Shown: positions 25,778 through 34,930, counted from the first letter of the stretch. The stretch is 64,000 nt of DNA from Levilactobacillus andaensis (GCF_016861695.1 NZ_BOLP01000004.1:1-64000), one strand, 5' to 3'. Numbers and translations: made by a program. The notes: a model not told the origin generated them from the sequence alone.

Positions 25778-28627
25778 TTATCCCCTCCGTTCGTTAAGAT
25801 TGACTAAATGCGTTTCCAACGCGGCTGCAATTTTTTCACCATCGTAGCCAGCGTTACCAGTTCCTTGAACCTGAATGGCACCAGCAGCAAACGTGATGTG
25901 AATAGTACTACCCGATTGCTGGTTAGTATTGCTAGTTGCATAGTTCGTTGTACCAGCAGCCGGCATAACGCCACGAACAAACGGCGAATGGCTAGGTGTG
26001 GACGCGTTAGGATTGACCCCAGGCATTGTTGCCCCTCGAGCTCCACCCACAGCAGAATGCGCCATGCTGGCACCGGAATCGGCTACTAGCGAACTAGTTC
26101 CGTCCATCCCAACTGCCATCCCTTGCCCCATGTAATCACCAATTTCGGCAAACACACGAGATGGAGAGTGAATCTTAGCAGCGGCCCGGGCCGCACGGTC
26201 AGCTTGAGCGACCAGTGCGTTAGCGGCAGCGGCGACGGCCCCAACTTGGGAACGCATACCACCAGCTAGGCCAGCGCCAATCATGGCCCCGGCTGAACGC
26301 ATTGCTCCAGCACCCGAACGTGCAGCAGCTACAGCGGACGCAACGGCTGCACGCACGGCAGACGAAATTCCAGCCGCACCAGAACGAGCGGCCGCCGCTG
26401 CACCCCGCATACCAGCACCAACTGATGAAACTACACCAGCCATTGACGGCTTAGAAACATGTGGTGCTGAAATTGTACTAATCTTCGGGGCTGTCGGTGT
26501 TGGAATCTTTGGCGTTGCCACTTTGACATGCAGAGTAGGAACCTTAGGCATCGTTGGTGCTGGCACCTTAGGTTTAGCTACCTTGACGTGCATTGTCTGT
26601 CCCTTTGGCATGGTTGCCGCTGGTACCTTTGGCGTTGCCACCTTAGGCTTAATGGTTGTTGTGGCAGCCTGCTGCTTGAGTTTCTCGAGCGGATTACCAG
26701 TGGTAGTCGTGTCGGCCTGTACCTTGGCCTTGATTGGATTGGCAGTAGCTTGCGTCTGAATCTTCTGCATTGGGTTGCCCGTGCCACTAGTGTCAGCTTC
26801 AACCTTGACCTTAGCTGGCTTGGCCGCTGCTTGTGCCTGAATCGTTGCAAACGGATTGGCTCCCGCCTGAATTTCTGGCTTAACGTTGACTTTGGCTGTC
26901 TTGTTAGCTGTCATCGAATCCATTTGAGAGAACACGTTTGAGGTATCTAACTTGGGCTTAACCTGAATGTTACTGAGCTTGCTCTTAGTGGTAGTAGCCT
27001 TAGTACCAAGCTCATCTAAGGACGCTATAACCTGCTTCGTAGCAGATTGACCACCAATATGGCTCAGTGCATCTCCAATGCCATTGATACTATCTTTAGC
27101 TTTATCCAATGATTTAAATGATCCACTAAAATTGCCGGTCAGCGCTTGGAATACAGCTTTAGCACCATAAGCAATCGCCATAAAGGCACTTACCACTGCC
27201 GCTCCTACGCTAACCACAATCCTTAAAGCATCAGCCAATGCCGCAAATCCTAGAGCAATGCTAACGATTACACCAACACCAATCATGCCCAGTGCTTGGC
27301 CTAGCATCGGAAGAAACACACTTGCTACCGGCGCCAACGCAGATTTTAGCTCATCGAACGCACTTACTAATGGTGCAAATATGCTTCCCATATTGCTGAA
27401 GACACTGCTAAGAAAGTCTCTTACACCCATAAAGTTTGTCTGCCATGCATAAACGGCAGCTACAATTGCCACTGTAACCACTGCTAAAGCAATGATGATT
27501 GGCGCCCCGATAGCACCGAAAGCACTGCCTATCGTACTAAACACCGACATAATTTGTGCTGGCATGGCTTGTAGCTTAGTCACAAAGGTTATCAATCCCA
27601 TACCAGCCGCTTCAGCACCAGCAGAAACGCTAGTCAGAATACTTGAAATGGCTGATAGGCCTGCAAATGCTCCGACCGCGGCTAGTACATACGGTGCTAC
27701 CATCTTTAGTGGCTGAATACCGGCCATTATTTTTGGACCTAGTCCTAGAATTCCATCGGCAATTCCATCGAAATTAATATCACCAATCAAATCAGTGATT
27801 CCACTAATTGCGTTGATACCAACCTTTCCAACCCTATCAAATGCTGATTGAAGTTTACCAGCCAGTGTTTCTTTTAATCCATCCATGGCTTGACCAACTG
27901 TTTTATATTGCGTAGCCATTTTACTGAAGTTTTTGTTGGTACCTGTTGTGGCAATGGCGGCGAAGAAATCCTTAGTCTTAACTTTTCCGCCTTGAACATC
28001 CTTGACCAATTGCCCCATACTTCGATGCATTGTTTTGGCTACCATCGCCATACCAGCAGGAGTTTGCTCCATCATCAGTTTAAAGTCTTGCCACTGAATC
28101 TGAGGTTTGGCAGCAGCTTGAGTAGCCTGTTGACTAAGAGTTTTCATAGCTTGCTGTGGATCGGATGAGGCGGCGGCTAAGCCACCAAATCCTTTAACCA
28201 GTTTTCCAGTATTCTTGGTACCTACAGCGGCAAGCTGACTATATGTGGAGGCCATGTCGGACGCTGAATAGATTGTCTGCTGAGCAAACTTCTGTAAACT
28301 ACCTTTAGTTTGAGCAATCTGTGCCGGACTTTTTCCAATCATATTCATGTTGCCTTCAAATGTCTGCCAGGCTTTGCTCGACTCATTTAGTTCACCAACC
28401 ATGCTACTAACTCCGGCGCCAACCATACTGATTCCTTTAGTAATCCCAGCGCCAATTACGTTGGCTCCTAAGAACTGTTTGAACATGCCACCATTGCCGG
28501 CTGAACCAGCATTGCTCTTAAGTTTATTCATGGCATCAGTGCTACCTGCTAAACCGGACTTCAACTTGTTAAAGGTAGCCGTAAAGGCATCGTTGATTTT
28601 AATCGTTGCACTAACTGTGCCTGCCAT
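25778..28627 (-). CDS. tail tape measure protein
   Basis: A 949-residue protein that sets tail length and is ejected at infection. N-terminal TP901-type tape region (about 75-250: SDMASTYSQLAAVGTKNTGK, QTPAGMAMVAKTMH), hydrophobic segments at about 300-500, then Pro/Lys/Thr pseudo-repeats (KPKVPAPTMPKVPTLHVKV, TPKIPTPTAPKIST; about 590-740) and an Ala/Gly-rich helical part ending AKIHSPSRVFAEIGDYMGQG. By the usual ~1.5 angstrom per residue this predicts a tail near 140 nm. Follows the frameshifted chaperone gene as expected. Confidence 0.9.
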   Translation of the reverse strand: MAGTVSATIKINDAFTATFNKLKSGLAGSTDAMNKLKSNAGSAGNGGMFKQFLGANVIGAGITKGISMVGAGVSSMVGELNESSKAWQTFEGNMNMIGKSPAQIAQTKGSLQKFAQQTIYSASDMASTYSQLAAVGTKNTGKLVKGFGGLAAASSDPQQAMKTLSQQATQAAAKPQIQWQDFKLMMEQTPAGMAMVAKTMHRSMGQLVKDVQGGKVKTKDFFAAIATTGTNKNFSKMATQYKTVGQAMDGLKETLAGKLQSAFDRVGKVGINAISGITDLIGDINFDGIADGILGLGPKIMAGIQPLKMVAPYVLAAVGAFAGLSAISSILTSVSAGAEAAGMGLITFVTKLQAMPAQIMSVFSTIGSAFGAIGAPIIIALAVVTVAIVAAVYAWQTNFMGVRDFLSSVFSNMGSIFAPLVSAFDELKSALAPVASVFLPMLGQALGMIGVGVIVSIALGFAALADALRIVVSVGAAVVSAFMAIAYGAKAVFQALTGNFSGSFKSLDKAKDSINGIGDALSHIGGQSATKQVIASLDELGTKATTTKSKLSNIQVKPKLDTSNVFSQMDSMTANKTAKVNVKPEIQAGANPFATIQAQAAAKPAKVKVEADTSGTGNPMQKIQTQATANPIKAKVQADTTTTGNPLEKLKQQAATTTIKPKVATPKVPAATMPKGQTMHVKVAKPKVPAPTMPKVPTLHVKVATPKIPTPTAPKISTISAPHVSKPSMAGVVSSVGAGMRGAAAAARSGAAGISSAVRAAVASAVAAARSGAGAMRSAGAMIGAGLAGGMRSQVGAVAAAANALVAQADRAARAAAKIHSPSRVFAEIGDYMGQGMAVGMDGTSSLVADSGASMAHSAVGGARGATMPGVNPNASTPSHSPFVRGVMPAAGTTNYATSNTNQQSGSTIHITFAAGAIQVQGTGNAGYDGEKIAAALETHLVNLNERRG

Positions 28628-28651
28628 TCGTTCCCCTCCTTTCTATAAAAT

Positions 28652-28679
28652 AAGGCCAGATCAATTAAGACCTGGCCTT
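28652..28679 (-). terminator. hairpin between tail chaperone and tape measure genes
   Basis: AAGGCCAG and CTGGCCTT form a perfect eight-base stem followed by ATTTTAT on the minus strand. The hairpin includes the stop of the frameshifted extension. Could be an attenuator or RNA-processing site; full termination is unlikely given the essential genes downstream. Confidence 0.5.
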
Positions 28680-28853
28680 TCGTTCCATCTCCTTCTGTTG
28701 TTTCTCATCGGCCACAATACGGTTATCGATTCCGGCAATGACTAGTGCCTTTTCATCGATGTCTAGGGCCACCCACTGTGCTGGCAACCAGCCAAACTCG
28801 AACATGGCATAGTGGTAATACCAGAGTTCACTGCCACTACCAGAATCAATTAG
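28665..28853 (-). CDS. tail assembly chaperone extension reached by -1 frameshift
   Basis: Read in the -1 frame after the slippery site, this gives 62 residues: LIDSGSGSELWYYHYAMFEF onward to KEMERKARS, then TAA at 28665-28667. It has no good start of its own. The content (LWYYHYAMFEFGW, ALDIDEKALVIAGIDNR) is of the kind seen in the T part of G/GT chaperone pairs. Expected product is a fusion of about 197 residues that loads the tape measure protein. Confidence 0.75.
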   Translation of the reverse strand, partial: LIDSGSGSELWYYHYAMFEFGWLPAQWVALDIDEKALVIAGIDNRIVADEKQQKEMERKARS

Positions 28854-29257
28854 TTTTTTGCTTCGTCTACCTTGTCGTCCAGTGTCTGGTCCACAGTAGA
28901 AAGGTTATTGACTGCTTGAACCAGCGCTGCCAACTCACCGATTGAGAGCATCCGTTTCAAAGTGCCATAAGGGTCAGCCAACGTGCCGTAGAACTCTTGA
29001 AGTTCTTCGGAGTTCAAATCAGGTTGAACCACGGACTTTAAGATGAGGTTTTGTGCGTACTTATCCTGATCGATATTTTGCATGACTTGACCAGAACGGC
29101 TCTTGGTCGTCTTGGTAGCCTGTTTCTGGAGCTGTTCGTTCTCCTCGTTGGAAATTTCTTCAATTACGAATGGGGCTTCGAACCCCTTAAATTTAATTTC
29201 CTTCTTCGCCATTTGCCGCTTACGTAAAAAGTCCTTGATAGATACTTGTTCTGCCAT
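28850..29257 (-). CDS. tail assembly chaperone (XkdN-like)
   Basis: A 135-residue cytoplasmic chaperone for tape measure and tube assembly. IKDFLRKRQMAKKEIKFKGF at the N-terminus and YAQNLILKSVVQPDLNSEEL in the middle match XkdN. Its last sense codons GCA AAA AAC contain the slippery heptamer A AAA AAC (28859-28853), right before the TAA, so a fraction of ribosomes should shift -1 into the extension at 28665-28853. It lies between the tube and tape genes, the standard place. Confidence 0.85.
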   Translation of the reverse strand: MAEQVSIKDFLRKRQMAKKEIKFKGFEAPFVIEEISNEENEQLQKQATKTTKSRSGQVMQNIDQDKYAQNLILKSVVQPDLNSEELQEFYGTLADPYGTLKRMLSIGELAALVQAVNNLSTVDQTLDDKVDEAKN

Positions 29258-29269
29258 ATTTGTGGCCTC

Positions 29270-29761
29270 CTATTCTTCAAAACCAGTGAATGGTTCCACC
29301 AAATCAAAACCTTCAAACGTGAAGTCTGATTCCCATTCCATTACGCCATCGTCAGCTTCGAAGTCAGCAATTGGAATATCATCGAGGTTCACGTCCTTTA
29401 AGAGAACCGTTTGTTTGCCAGCTTTTGAAGTTGGGTCTTCGATCACTAGCATTAACTCAAAGTACAAGTCCTTGCCACCTTGAATATATGGTAAAGCATA
29501 CTTGAGCCAGTTAGAGCTGATCAGGTATCCCCCGACCGTCCCGGTCCCTTCCACACTGGTAGTCTTCTTATGCTTCCAGCGAGATCCAAGGGTTTGTACA
29601 TCTTCCTTGTTTTTCTCTAATTTTGCCTTAACTTGGTTGGCCTCAATCATTGGCCAAATTTTGTCTCCCATTCGAACAAAAAGCTTGCCATCCTTAGTGG
29701 AGATGGTGTCCCGCCCATTTAGGAATTGACCAATCGTAGATACAGATTCGTCCATTGTCAT
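29270..29761 (-). CDS. tail tube protein (XkdM, DUF2001)
   Basis: A 163-residue protein forming the inner tube of the contractile tail. NGRDTISTKDGKLFVRMGDK, KAKLEKNKEDVQTLGSRWKH and the C-terminal ESDFTFEGFDLVEPF match DUF2001. Start ATG nine bases after GGAG. Adjacent to the sheath gene as in PBSX. Confidence 0.88.
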   Translation of the reverse strand: MTMDESVSTIGQFLNGRDTISTKDGKLFVRMGDKIWPMIEANQVKAKLEKNKEDVQTLGSRWKHKKTTSVEGTGTVGGYLISSNWLKYALPYIQGGKDLYFELMLVIEDPTSKAGKQTVLLKDVNLDDIPIADFEADDGVMEWESDFTFEGFDLVEPFTGFEE

Positions 29762-29777
29762 TGTATGCAGCTCCTTT

Positions 29778-31202
29778 CTATCCGACCGTAATCGTCATGT
29801 ACAGTTTTTCCATCGCGTCCACAGGAGTAATGCCGAGGGTTACCAGAATGGCATCCTTGTCATCACCGGGACTAACCGTCAAGTCAGCTGGTTCAAACGA
29901 GTCGATACCACCAGCGGCCTGCAAGTCTTTCAGGTAAGATACCCGGTCTGACTTGAAAAGGTCACGGCCGGTCGCGTTATTAGCAATTTTGCCAAGAAAG
30001 CGCGATTCAAAAGCGTTGCTGGTATCCATGGCAATAGCATCCAGTGTACGAATCACCCGGTTCTTTCGGAAATCCTTAGACTTATCCTTAGTCTCAGTGA
30101 CCAGGGAATTGATGTCTTGTTCGACAACTACAGTGCCATCGCGTCGCGTAGTGAAGACGACCTGCCCCGCATTGAGTGCATCAATCGTCTGTTCATTGCT
30201 CCGCTTAGGATTAGCTGCCACAGCATCAGGATAGGCAACGTAAGTGAGCGAGGTTGTTTCGTTGGCAGCCGAAGAAGCCCCGGCAAACCAGCCAGCTGCT
30301 TGTGTAGTAGTCAACTCAGTCCCGTCAGCCAGCGTTACCCCATTGTTGACCACTGAAACCCCTTCGTAGTCATACTTAGTGCCACCTTCCAGAGCTGGCA
30401 CAACTGCACGAATCTTGTAGCCTTCCTTTTCTCGGAGACGTTCGGTAGTCGTTGCTACAAGTTGGTGGATTGCAGAGTCAGCTGCGATTCCGGCAGTTGT
30501 GACCACGTTATAAGCTTCGGTACTCATAGCTTCATCGACCAAGTCAAGCTCATCTTCCGCTGTTTCAGTAGTCCCACCAGTCAGCGTGTACGTTGTGCTA
30601 GCAGCCAGAGCCTCTAGCTTATCCTTACCTGCTGTGGCTGAGAAATCAGCACCACCAGTGGTAGCAGACACGTCACCAATTGGCTCGGTAGCATCGCCAG
30701 TGAATTCAACGTCCACATAGGGATTAGATTCTAGGCCACTAGCGGTAGTCGTCCGTACCTGTTGTTGAGCAACCAGTTCCGTGCCAAACAAGGTATTTAC
30801 GTTGATTAAAGTCTCATCGTTGGGATCCTTTTCCACCGAAATGGTCAGGTCGTTACCCTTGGTACCAGCATACTTAGCAGTGAAGTTCCATGGTAAGGCG
30901 GCGTCAGTAATTTTTGCCTTCTCACCAGGGTTCATGTTCACGTAAAGTACTGTGACCGCACCCTTCAATGCCTCCTTGACTGCAACCAACCGAGGGTCAT
31001 CGATAGTGGTCCCCAAGAGCGCCTTGAAGTCACTTTCAATTTCCAGTGGGATTACCCCATGAGCACCCCAACCAGTTTGGATTGCACCAATCAGCAAGAC
31101 CCGACCCAAGCTAGTATCGGGCTTGGCCTGTGCAATCGCCTTGGTGTTGATATAAGCCCCAGGGCGTTGCTTGTTTTGTTTAGTCCATGTTCCTCCAGCC
31201 AT
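29778..31202 (-). CDS. tail sheath protein (XkdK)
   Basis: A 474-residue contractile sheath subunit, the marker that this is a myovirus-like phage. N-terminal RPGAYINTKAIAQAKPDT, ALLGTTIDDPRLVAVKEAL and C-terminal INSLVTETKDKSKDFRKNRV and GRDLFKSDRVSYLKDL are typical. The domain around 170-300 is the variable outer insertion. Confidence 0.92.
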   Translation of the reverse strand: MAGGTWTKQNKQRPGAYINTKAIAQAKPDTSLGRVLLIGAIQTGWGAHGVIPLEIESDFKALLGTTIDDPRLVAVKEALKGAVTVLYVNMNPGEKAKITDAALPWNFTAKYAGTKGNDLTISVEKDPNDETLINVNTLFGTELVAQQQVRTTTASGLESNPYVDVEFTGDATEPIGDVSATTGGADFSATAGKDKLEALAASTTYTLTGGTTETAEDELDLVDEAMSTEAYNVVTTAGIAADSAIHQLVATTTERLREKEGYKIRAVVPALEGGTKYDYEGVSVVNNGVTLADGTELTTTQAAGWFAGASSAANETTSLTYVAYPDAVAANPKRSNEQTIDALNAGQVVFTTRRDGTVVVEQDINSLVTETKDKSKDFRKNRVIRTLDAIAMDTSNAFESRFLGKIANNATGRDLFKSDRVSYLKDLQAAGGIDSFEPADLTVSPGDDKDAILVTLGITPVDAMEKLYMTITVG

Positions 31203-31204
31203 AC

Positions 31205-31357
31205 TTAAATGCCTCCTTTAAATTTCTCAATAATCTTCTTTGCTTCATTGATTGAGTACTGTTTGCTATCTACAAGTTTCATCGAAAGGATATCGCGTTC
31301 GATAGGCTTGAACACTTTGCTGTCAATCAACGATGCCTTACTAAAGCTTTTTGTCAT
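31205..31357 (-). CDS. small phage protein before the sheath gene
   Basis: A 50-residue protein (MTKSFSKASLIDSKVFKPIE...) ending in a helical YSINEAKKIIEKFKGG. The ATG lies six bases after GGAGGTG and overlaps the end of the tail terminator gene, so it is very likely translated. No family recognised. It is too short for a confident role; position suggests tail assembly. Confidence 0.6.
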   Translation of the reverse strand: MTKSFSKASLIDSKVFKPIERDILSMKLVDSKQYSINEAKKIIEKFKGGI

Positions 31358-31757
31358 ATACAACACCTCCGTGATACTCCATAGACTTGAGCTTCGTATC
31401 ATCTTCCACAGGTTTGGCCCAGAGCACAACATTGAAATCTACTGTCAGTGTCCCATCCACCCGGTTAAAGTTACGATTCCGAATATGGGCGAACTCAGGG
31501 AGAGTCAAAAAACGGTCTAGTAGTAGTTGCTCCATCGCCTCCATGTCCTGATTCGGCTTGTTAGGATCTGGAAAGTAAACTACCTGATAGCCATGCGTCC
31601 GTCTCTGCCGGTCAAACAGCTCCGGGTTACTCCGGGTACCAATCGCCGACACATAAAAAGACGGTTCCTTAAAACCGCCTTTCTGATTCTCACGATAAAC
31701 GGGTAGCTCTGGAGCAATAGTTCCCAGCAGCTGTCCAATTCGTTCGATAATATTCAT
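31341..31757 (-). CDS. tail terminator-like protein
   Basis: A 138-residue protein. The layout (IIERIGQLLGTIAPELPVYR, then SFYVSAIGTRSNPELFDRQR and DVNFNVVLWAKP-like end) matches the phage tail terminator family placed between the gp10-like connector and the sheath. It would cap the tail and join it to the head. Confidence 0.7.
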   Translation of the reverse strand: MNIIERIGQLLGTIAPELPVYRENQKGGFKEPSFYVSAIGTRSNPELFDRQRRTHGYQVVYFPDPNKPNQDMEAMEQLLLDRFLTLPEFAHIRNRNFNRVDGTLTVDFNVVLWAKPVEDDTKLKSMEYHGGVVYDKKL

Positions 31758-32162
31758 TTACAGCAGCCCCTCCATCGCCCGCATAAACCCTGGGGTCAAT
31801 AGCCCCGGCAGCTCACCAGAAATAGCTTCCACGGTATCGCGTAACATGAACCGCCCTTCGACCCAACCGCCCCCGCCTCTCGTTCGGTGACCATTTTCGA
31901 TGAACGGCGCATACTCAACATTATTGGACAGTTGAAGTGAAATGATAGCTCCACCAATGAATGGCCCCTCAATGGTCCATCCTCGCCGCAAGTTACCAGT
32001 ATCAACGGGAGTAGAATTGCTAACACGTCTCATAGCCTGAACCCCAACTCTCTTAAGCGATTGCTGTAATTCAGACTTTAGCTGTGCGGGATTGGACGCC
32101 TTAGCTTGGACTTCTTTAGCCCATGCTTGAAACTCTGCATCGTCAATCTTGAATGCTCCCAT
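31758..32162 (-). CDS. HK97 gp10-like head-tail protein (XkdI-like)
   Basis: A 134-residue protein with the gp10 family pattern: QSLKRVGVQAMRRVSNSTPV-DTGNLRRGW and ISLQLSNNVEYAPFIENGHRT. It acts at the head-tail joint. Abuts both neighbours. Confidence 0.82.
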   Translation of the reverse strand: MGAFKIDDAEFQAWAKEVQAKASNPAQLKSELQQSLKRVGVQAMRRVSNSTPVDTGNLRRGWTIEGPFIGGAIISLQLSNNVEYAPFIENGHRTRGGGGWVEGRFMLRDTVEAISGELPGLLTPGFMRAMEGLL

Positions 32163-32543
32163 CTATTCCGCCTCCTCAGTTGCTTTCTCATCCCGATCCA
32201 TCGCTACTTCTTGATGGCTCGCATACCCGGCATATCCTTTGCTGGCACGCTTGTAGTGAGTGAGCTGACCATTTACATTAGTCACATCTATATCGGCACC
32301 AGCGGGGATTTTTAAGCCATTTCTGATGAGTAGTTTGGCGTCATAAGCGTCCGTTCCGAAGAACGTCTGATCACTAGCTTTGAGTCCTTTGAGAATCACC
32401 TTAGCTGGCTCATTCTCAACGATAGTCACAGGCACAGTGTCAGTGAAGGCACCGTCCCTGACCGTCTTGACACCGGTAATGGTCACTCGGTCAAACCATA
32501 GCTTAGTGAGCTGGCCGCCCATTCGATTAAATGCAGCTTTCAT
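32163..32543 (-). CDS. head completion/stopper protein (XkdH-like)
   Basis: A 126-residue protein in the XkdH position. WFDRVTITGVKTVRDGAFTD and later FGTDAYDAKLLIRNGLKIPAG fit the head-tail stopper type. Family assignment rests partly on gene order. Confidence 0.6.
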   Translation of the reverse strand: MKAAFNRMGGQLTKLWFDRVTITGVKTVRDGAFTDTVPVTIVENEPAKVILKGLKASDQTFFGTDAYDAKLLIRNGLKIPAGADIDVTNVNGQLTHYKRASKGYAGYASHQEVAMDRDEKATEEAE

Positions 32544-32929
32544 CGTTTCACCACCCTAAAACTGTTGAGTTGGGCGGTGTAGTTATCAGTCAGTGAGTTT
32601 ACCGACTGTAGCTCCGCGTACACCTCACCAACTGACTTAAAGGTAACGGACGTGTCACCTTCATTGAGGCTCTTCACATCTCCGTCACGGTCGGCTACCG
32701 GCGTCAACAACTGGTGAGTGGCTAGGAACTGCTGGCATAAGCCCAACAGAACCGTATCAAGCTCAACAGGGAGCTCAGTAACTGGCAAGTGCGTATAGTT
32801 GGCGACATCCTGAACTACTTTGTCGAAAGCAAACTCCAGGATGACCTGATAGCTAGGATTACTCCCATCGTCAGGGTTAAACAGCCCAAGTTGTTTCAGC
32901 AATTCTTCTCTCCGTGGATGCTTATCCAT
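32540..32929 (-). CDS. head-tail connector (adaptor) protein
   Basis: A 129-residue, largely helical protein (FDKVVQDVANYTHLPVTELP, LLGLCQQFLATHQLL), typical of the YqbG/gp6-type adaptor that binds the portal. Start overlaps the next gene's end by four bases. Confidence 0.7.
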   Translation of the reverse strand: MDKHPRREELLKQLGLFNPDDGSNPSYQVILEFAFDKVVQDVANYTHLPVTELPVELDTVLLGLCQQFLATHQLLTPVADRDGDVKSLNEGDTSVTFKSVGEVYAELQSVNSLTDNYTAQLNSFRVVKR

Positions 32930-32933
32930 CAGA

Positions 32934-33245
32934 TCACCCCACTAACGCCAGCAAGTCGGCTTTCAACGTCTTACCGCTATGGTCGATGCTGTGAGAGTCT
33001 AGCCAGCTGGTAATCTCAGCCACCGTATTGCTGTCGGTTGGCTTAGTGTCACCGGATGGATCAAAAACAGCTGGTGCTGTGACAGTGACTGCCGGGAAAT
33101 CGAATCGAGCAGTCTTGGTGCCATCACCATCGACTAGTTCCCCAGTGAACTCACCAGCAGCATAAGCCTTAGCTGGCAAATCAACGTGAACTTTACCTTC
33201 ACCCGAACCAACCAGGGTCTCGCCCTGATATACGTTTAGAATCAT
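32934..33245 (-). CDS. small capsid-region protein with C-terminal HeH/LEM motif
   Basis: A 103-residue protein. The last ~32 residues (NTVAEITSWLDSHSIDHSGK to LLALVG) match the short helix-extended-helix HeH/LEM motif found in phage structural proteins. The first ~65 residues are beta-rich (YQGETLVGSGEGKVHVDLPA), possibly Ig-like. May decorate the head or bind DNA; role unproven. Confidence 0.6.
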   Translation of the reverse strand: MILNVYQGETLVGSGEGKVHVDLPAKAYAAGEFTGELVDGDGTKTARFDFPAVTVTAPAVFDPSGDTKPTDSNTVAEITSWLDSHSIDHSGKTLKADLLALVG

Positions 33246-33273
33246 AATCTACCTCCTGCCTATAGGCTTGCTG

Positions 33274-33324
33274 TAAAATCGGCTCCACCCTCACTTGGAC
33301 TCACACTAATTGTGGTGGGAGCCG
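33274..33324 (-). terminator. hairpin after the major capsid gene
   Basis: CGGCTCCCACC and GGTGGAGCCG pair with one bulge, followed on the minus strand by ATTTTAC. It starts right at the capsid stop. A partial terminator here would raise capsid over connector expression. Confidence 0.6.
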
Positions 33325-34242
33325 CTAAGCTTTTGGGGCTGCGACTTTATCAGACGTAACAAATTCGATACCCTTTGTCTTAGTCTTCAACAGCAGAACA
33401 TCATCGTAAGACTGTTCGTAGTACAGGTAATTACCAGAGTTTGCGGCGCTAGGGGCGTCGAAACCAACGAAGCTGTACTTCTGTGGTGCAATTTGAACAC
33501 CATTGTAGATTAGGAACATCTCGATTTGCTTGGCGTCATCCACAGCCTTAGAGCCGACAGTGAAGTCGAATTCCGTTTGCATGAGGTCAGATGGCACAAC
33601 CACAATCGTCACATCATCAATGCTGTAGACCGTGCGCTGAACGTTGTTAGGATCCTTCAGGTTCAGCTCACGGTTCATAGCTTCGGCACGCTTCAAGATG
33701 GCGTTGTTTTTAGGCGTCAGGTACAGCACCCGGCTATTTTGCGGAATACGTTGTTCATCGAAGTTAACCATCATGTCGTCGAAAGCAGTCAGGATATTCT
33801 TTTCATCAAGCGTGTCAGTATGAATACCACCATCAGCGGCTGCTACCTTTTCCTGATAGAGCTTGGAGAACATTTGACGGTCCATTTCAGGCATTTTTTC
33901 GTCAAGATTGAATTGCTTAGTGATATTGGCGATAGAGATGACCATGTTGGATTCGTCCACATCGGATGGGTCAACCAGCGTGCTCCAGTACCGTTCGTTC
34001 TTCAATTCATATGAATCCCAATCGTTGGAGTAGTTAGCAGCTGGTTGTGTCATAGTCCGCCGAGCTCGGTCGCGACGACCTTCATCGATTGTCAGGCGAG
34101 GTACCTTGATATGCTTGGCACCGTCGAACTTGATAGTGCTGTTAGATGGGGAGTTCCACAGGCTAGCTGAGAACAAGTGCCCATCATAGAATGCTTGCTG
34201 AGTTGCGGCTTGATAAGCCTCAGCGTAATTAATTGTTGCCAT
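33325..34242 (-). CDS. major capsid protein
   Basis: A 305-residue protein forming the head shell. It lies between scaffold and connector genes. NYAEAYQAATQQAFYDGHLF at the N-terminus, GAKHIKVPRLTIDEGRRDR and the C-terminal LIYNGVQIAPQKYSFVGFDA are typical of HK97-fold capsids of this phage group. A hairpin follows the stop. Confidence 0.88.
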   Translation of the reverse strand: MATINYAEAYQAATQQAFYDGHLFSASLWNSPSNSTIKFDGAKHIKVPRLTIDEGRRDRARRTMTQPAANYSNDWDSYELKNERYWSTLVDPSDVDESNMVISIANITKQFNLDEKMPEMDRQMFSKLYQEKVAAADGGIHTDTLDEKNILTAFDDMMVNFDEQRIPQNSRVLYLTPKNNAILKRAEAMNRELNLKDPNNVQRTVYSIDDVTIVVVPSDLMQTEFDFTVGSKAVDDAKQIEMFLIYNGVQIAPQKYSFVGFDAPSAANSGNYLYYEQSYDDVLLLKTKTKGIEFVTSDKVAAPKA

Positions 34243-34262
34243 ATTTCATTTCCTTCTTTCCG

Positions 34263-34802
34263 TTATTTGAATGCGTCAACTAGGGTTTGAACTTGGTTAT
34301 TATCGTCAGAGCCATTACCACCAGCGGGGTCGTAGTTAGCTTGCTTACCACCATCGAACAAGTACCCGTCAGACTTCTTAAGCGCGCTGAGTTGGTCGTC
34401 CAGGCCTTCCAGCTTGCCATCGTCAGTCAGCTTAACCTTATCCATATCGAGCAAACCTTCAATGGCCTTAGGATTACGAACCTTGGCACCCGTCAGTGCT
34501 GTGGTCAGCGCCCCGTTTAGCTTAGTTTGGCTCAACTGTTGGGTTAAGGTCTCGGTGTCTGTCTTGTACTTGTCTTGAAGGTCGGTCAATTGCTTAGACA
34601 AGCCTTCATTATCGCCGGCGTCTTTCTTGAGCCCTTTGATATCCTTATCACGGTCGGCAATCTGAGTCTTTAGGCTCTCAGTTTCAGTGGTCAATTCAGC
34701 CAGCTGTGACTTCGAGGCCTCCACATCTTTACCATGCTCAGCCATGATGGCGTTAATCTGTTCTTCTGACAATTCCAAACCCTTTAAAAATTCTCGTTTC
34801 AT
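34263..34802 (-). CDS. capsid scaffold protein (GP20-like)
   Basis: A 179-residue protein with a long coiled coil (about 25-105, LTTETESLKTQIADRDKDIK) and the C-terminal ALTGAKVRNPKAIEGLLDMD block of the phage minor structural GP20 family, which scaffolds head assembly. Start is the ATG of MKREFLKGLEL, eight bases after GAGAGGA; the earlier ATG overlaps that site. Confidence 0.82.
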   Translation of the reverse strand: MKREFLKGLELSEEQINAIMAEHGKDVEASKSQLAELTTETESLKTQIADRDKDIKGLKKDAGDNEGLSKQLTDLQDKYKTDTETLTQQLSQTKLNGALTTALTGAKVRNPKAIEGLLDMDKVKLTDDGKLEGLDDQLSALKKSDGYLFDGGKQANYDPAGGNGSDDNNQVQTLVDAFK

Positions 34803-34895
34803 TTCAAACATCCTCTCTCGCTAGATTTACGTGGTGCGACCACGAATTGAGGCAAAACAAAAAGCAGTTTTACGTCATGCTGAGGACAAAATGGG

Positions 34896-34929
34896 TATAA
34901 AAATAGCACTCAACGTTTTTGTCGGGTGC
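34896..34929 (-). terminator. rho-independent terminator after the small gene at 34931
   Basis: Minus strand GCACCCGAC-AAAAAC-GTTGAGTGC with one mismatch and one wobble, then TATTTTTAT. It lies one base past the stop of the 69-residue ORF and before the scaffold gene, separating the portal/MuF transcript from the capsid transcript. Confidence 0.65.
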
Positions 34930-34930
34930 C

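Noticed and set aside
26283-26759. 158-codon open frame antisense to the tape measure gene
   Set aside because: Mirrors the Ala/Pro-rich repeat bias of the real gene; no start signal.
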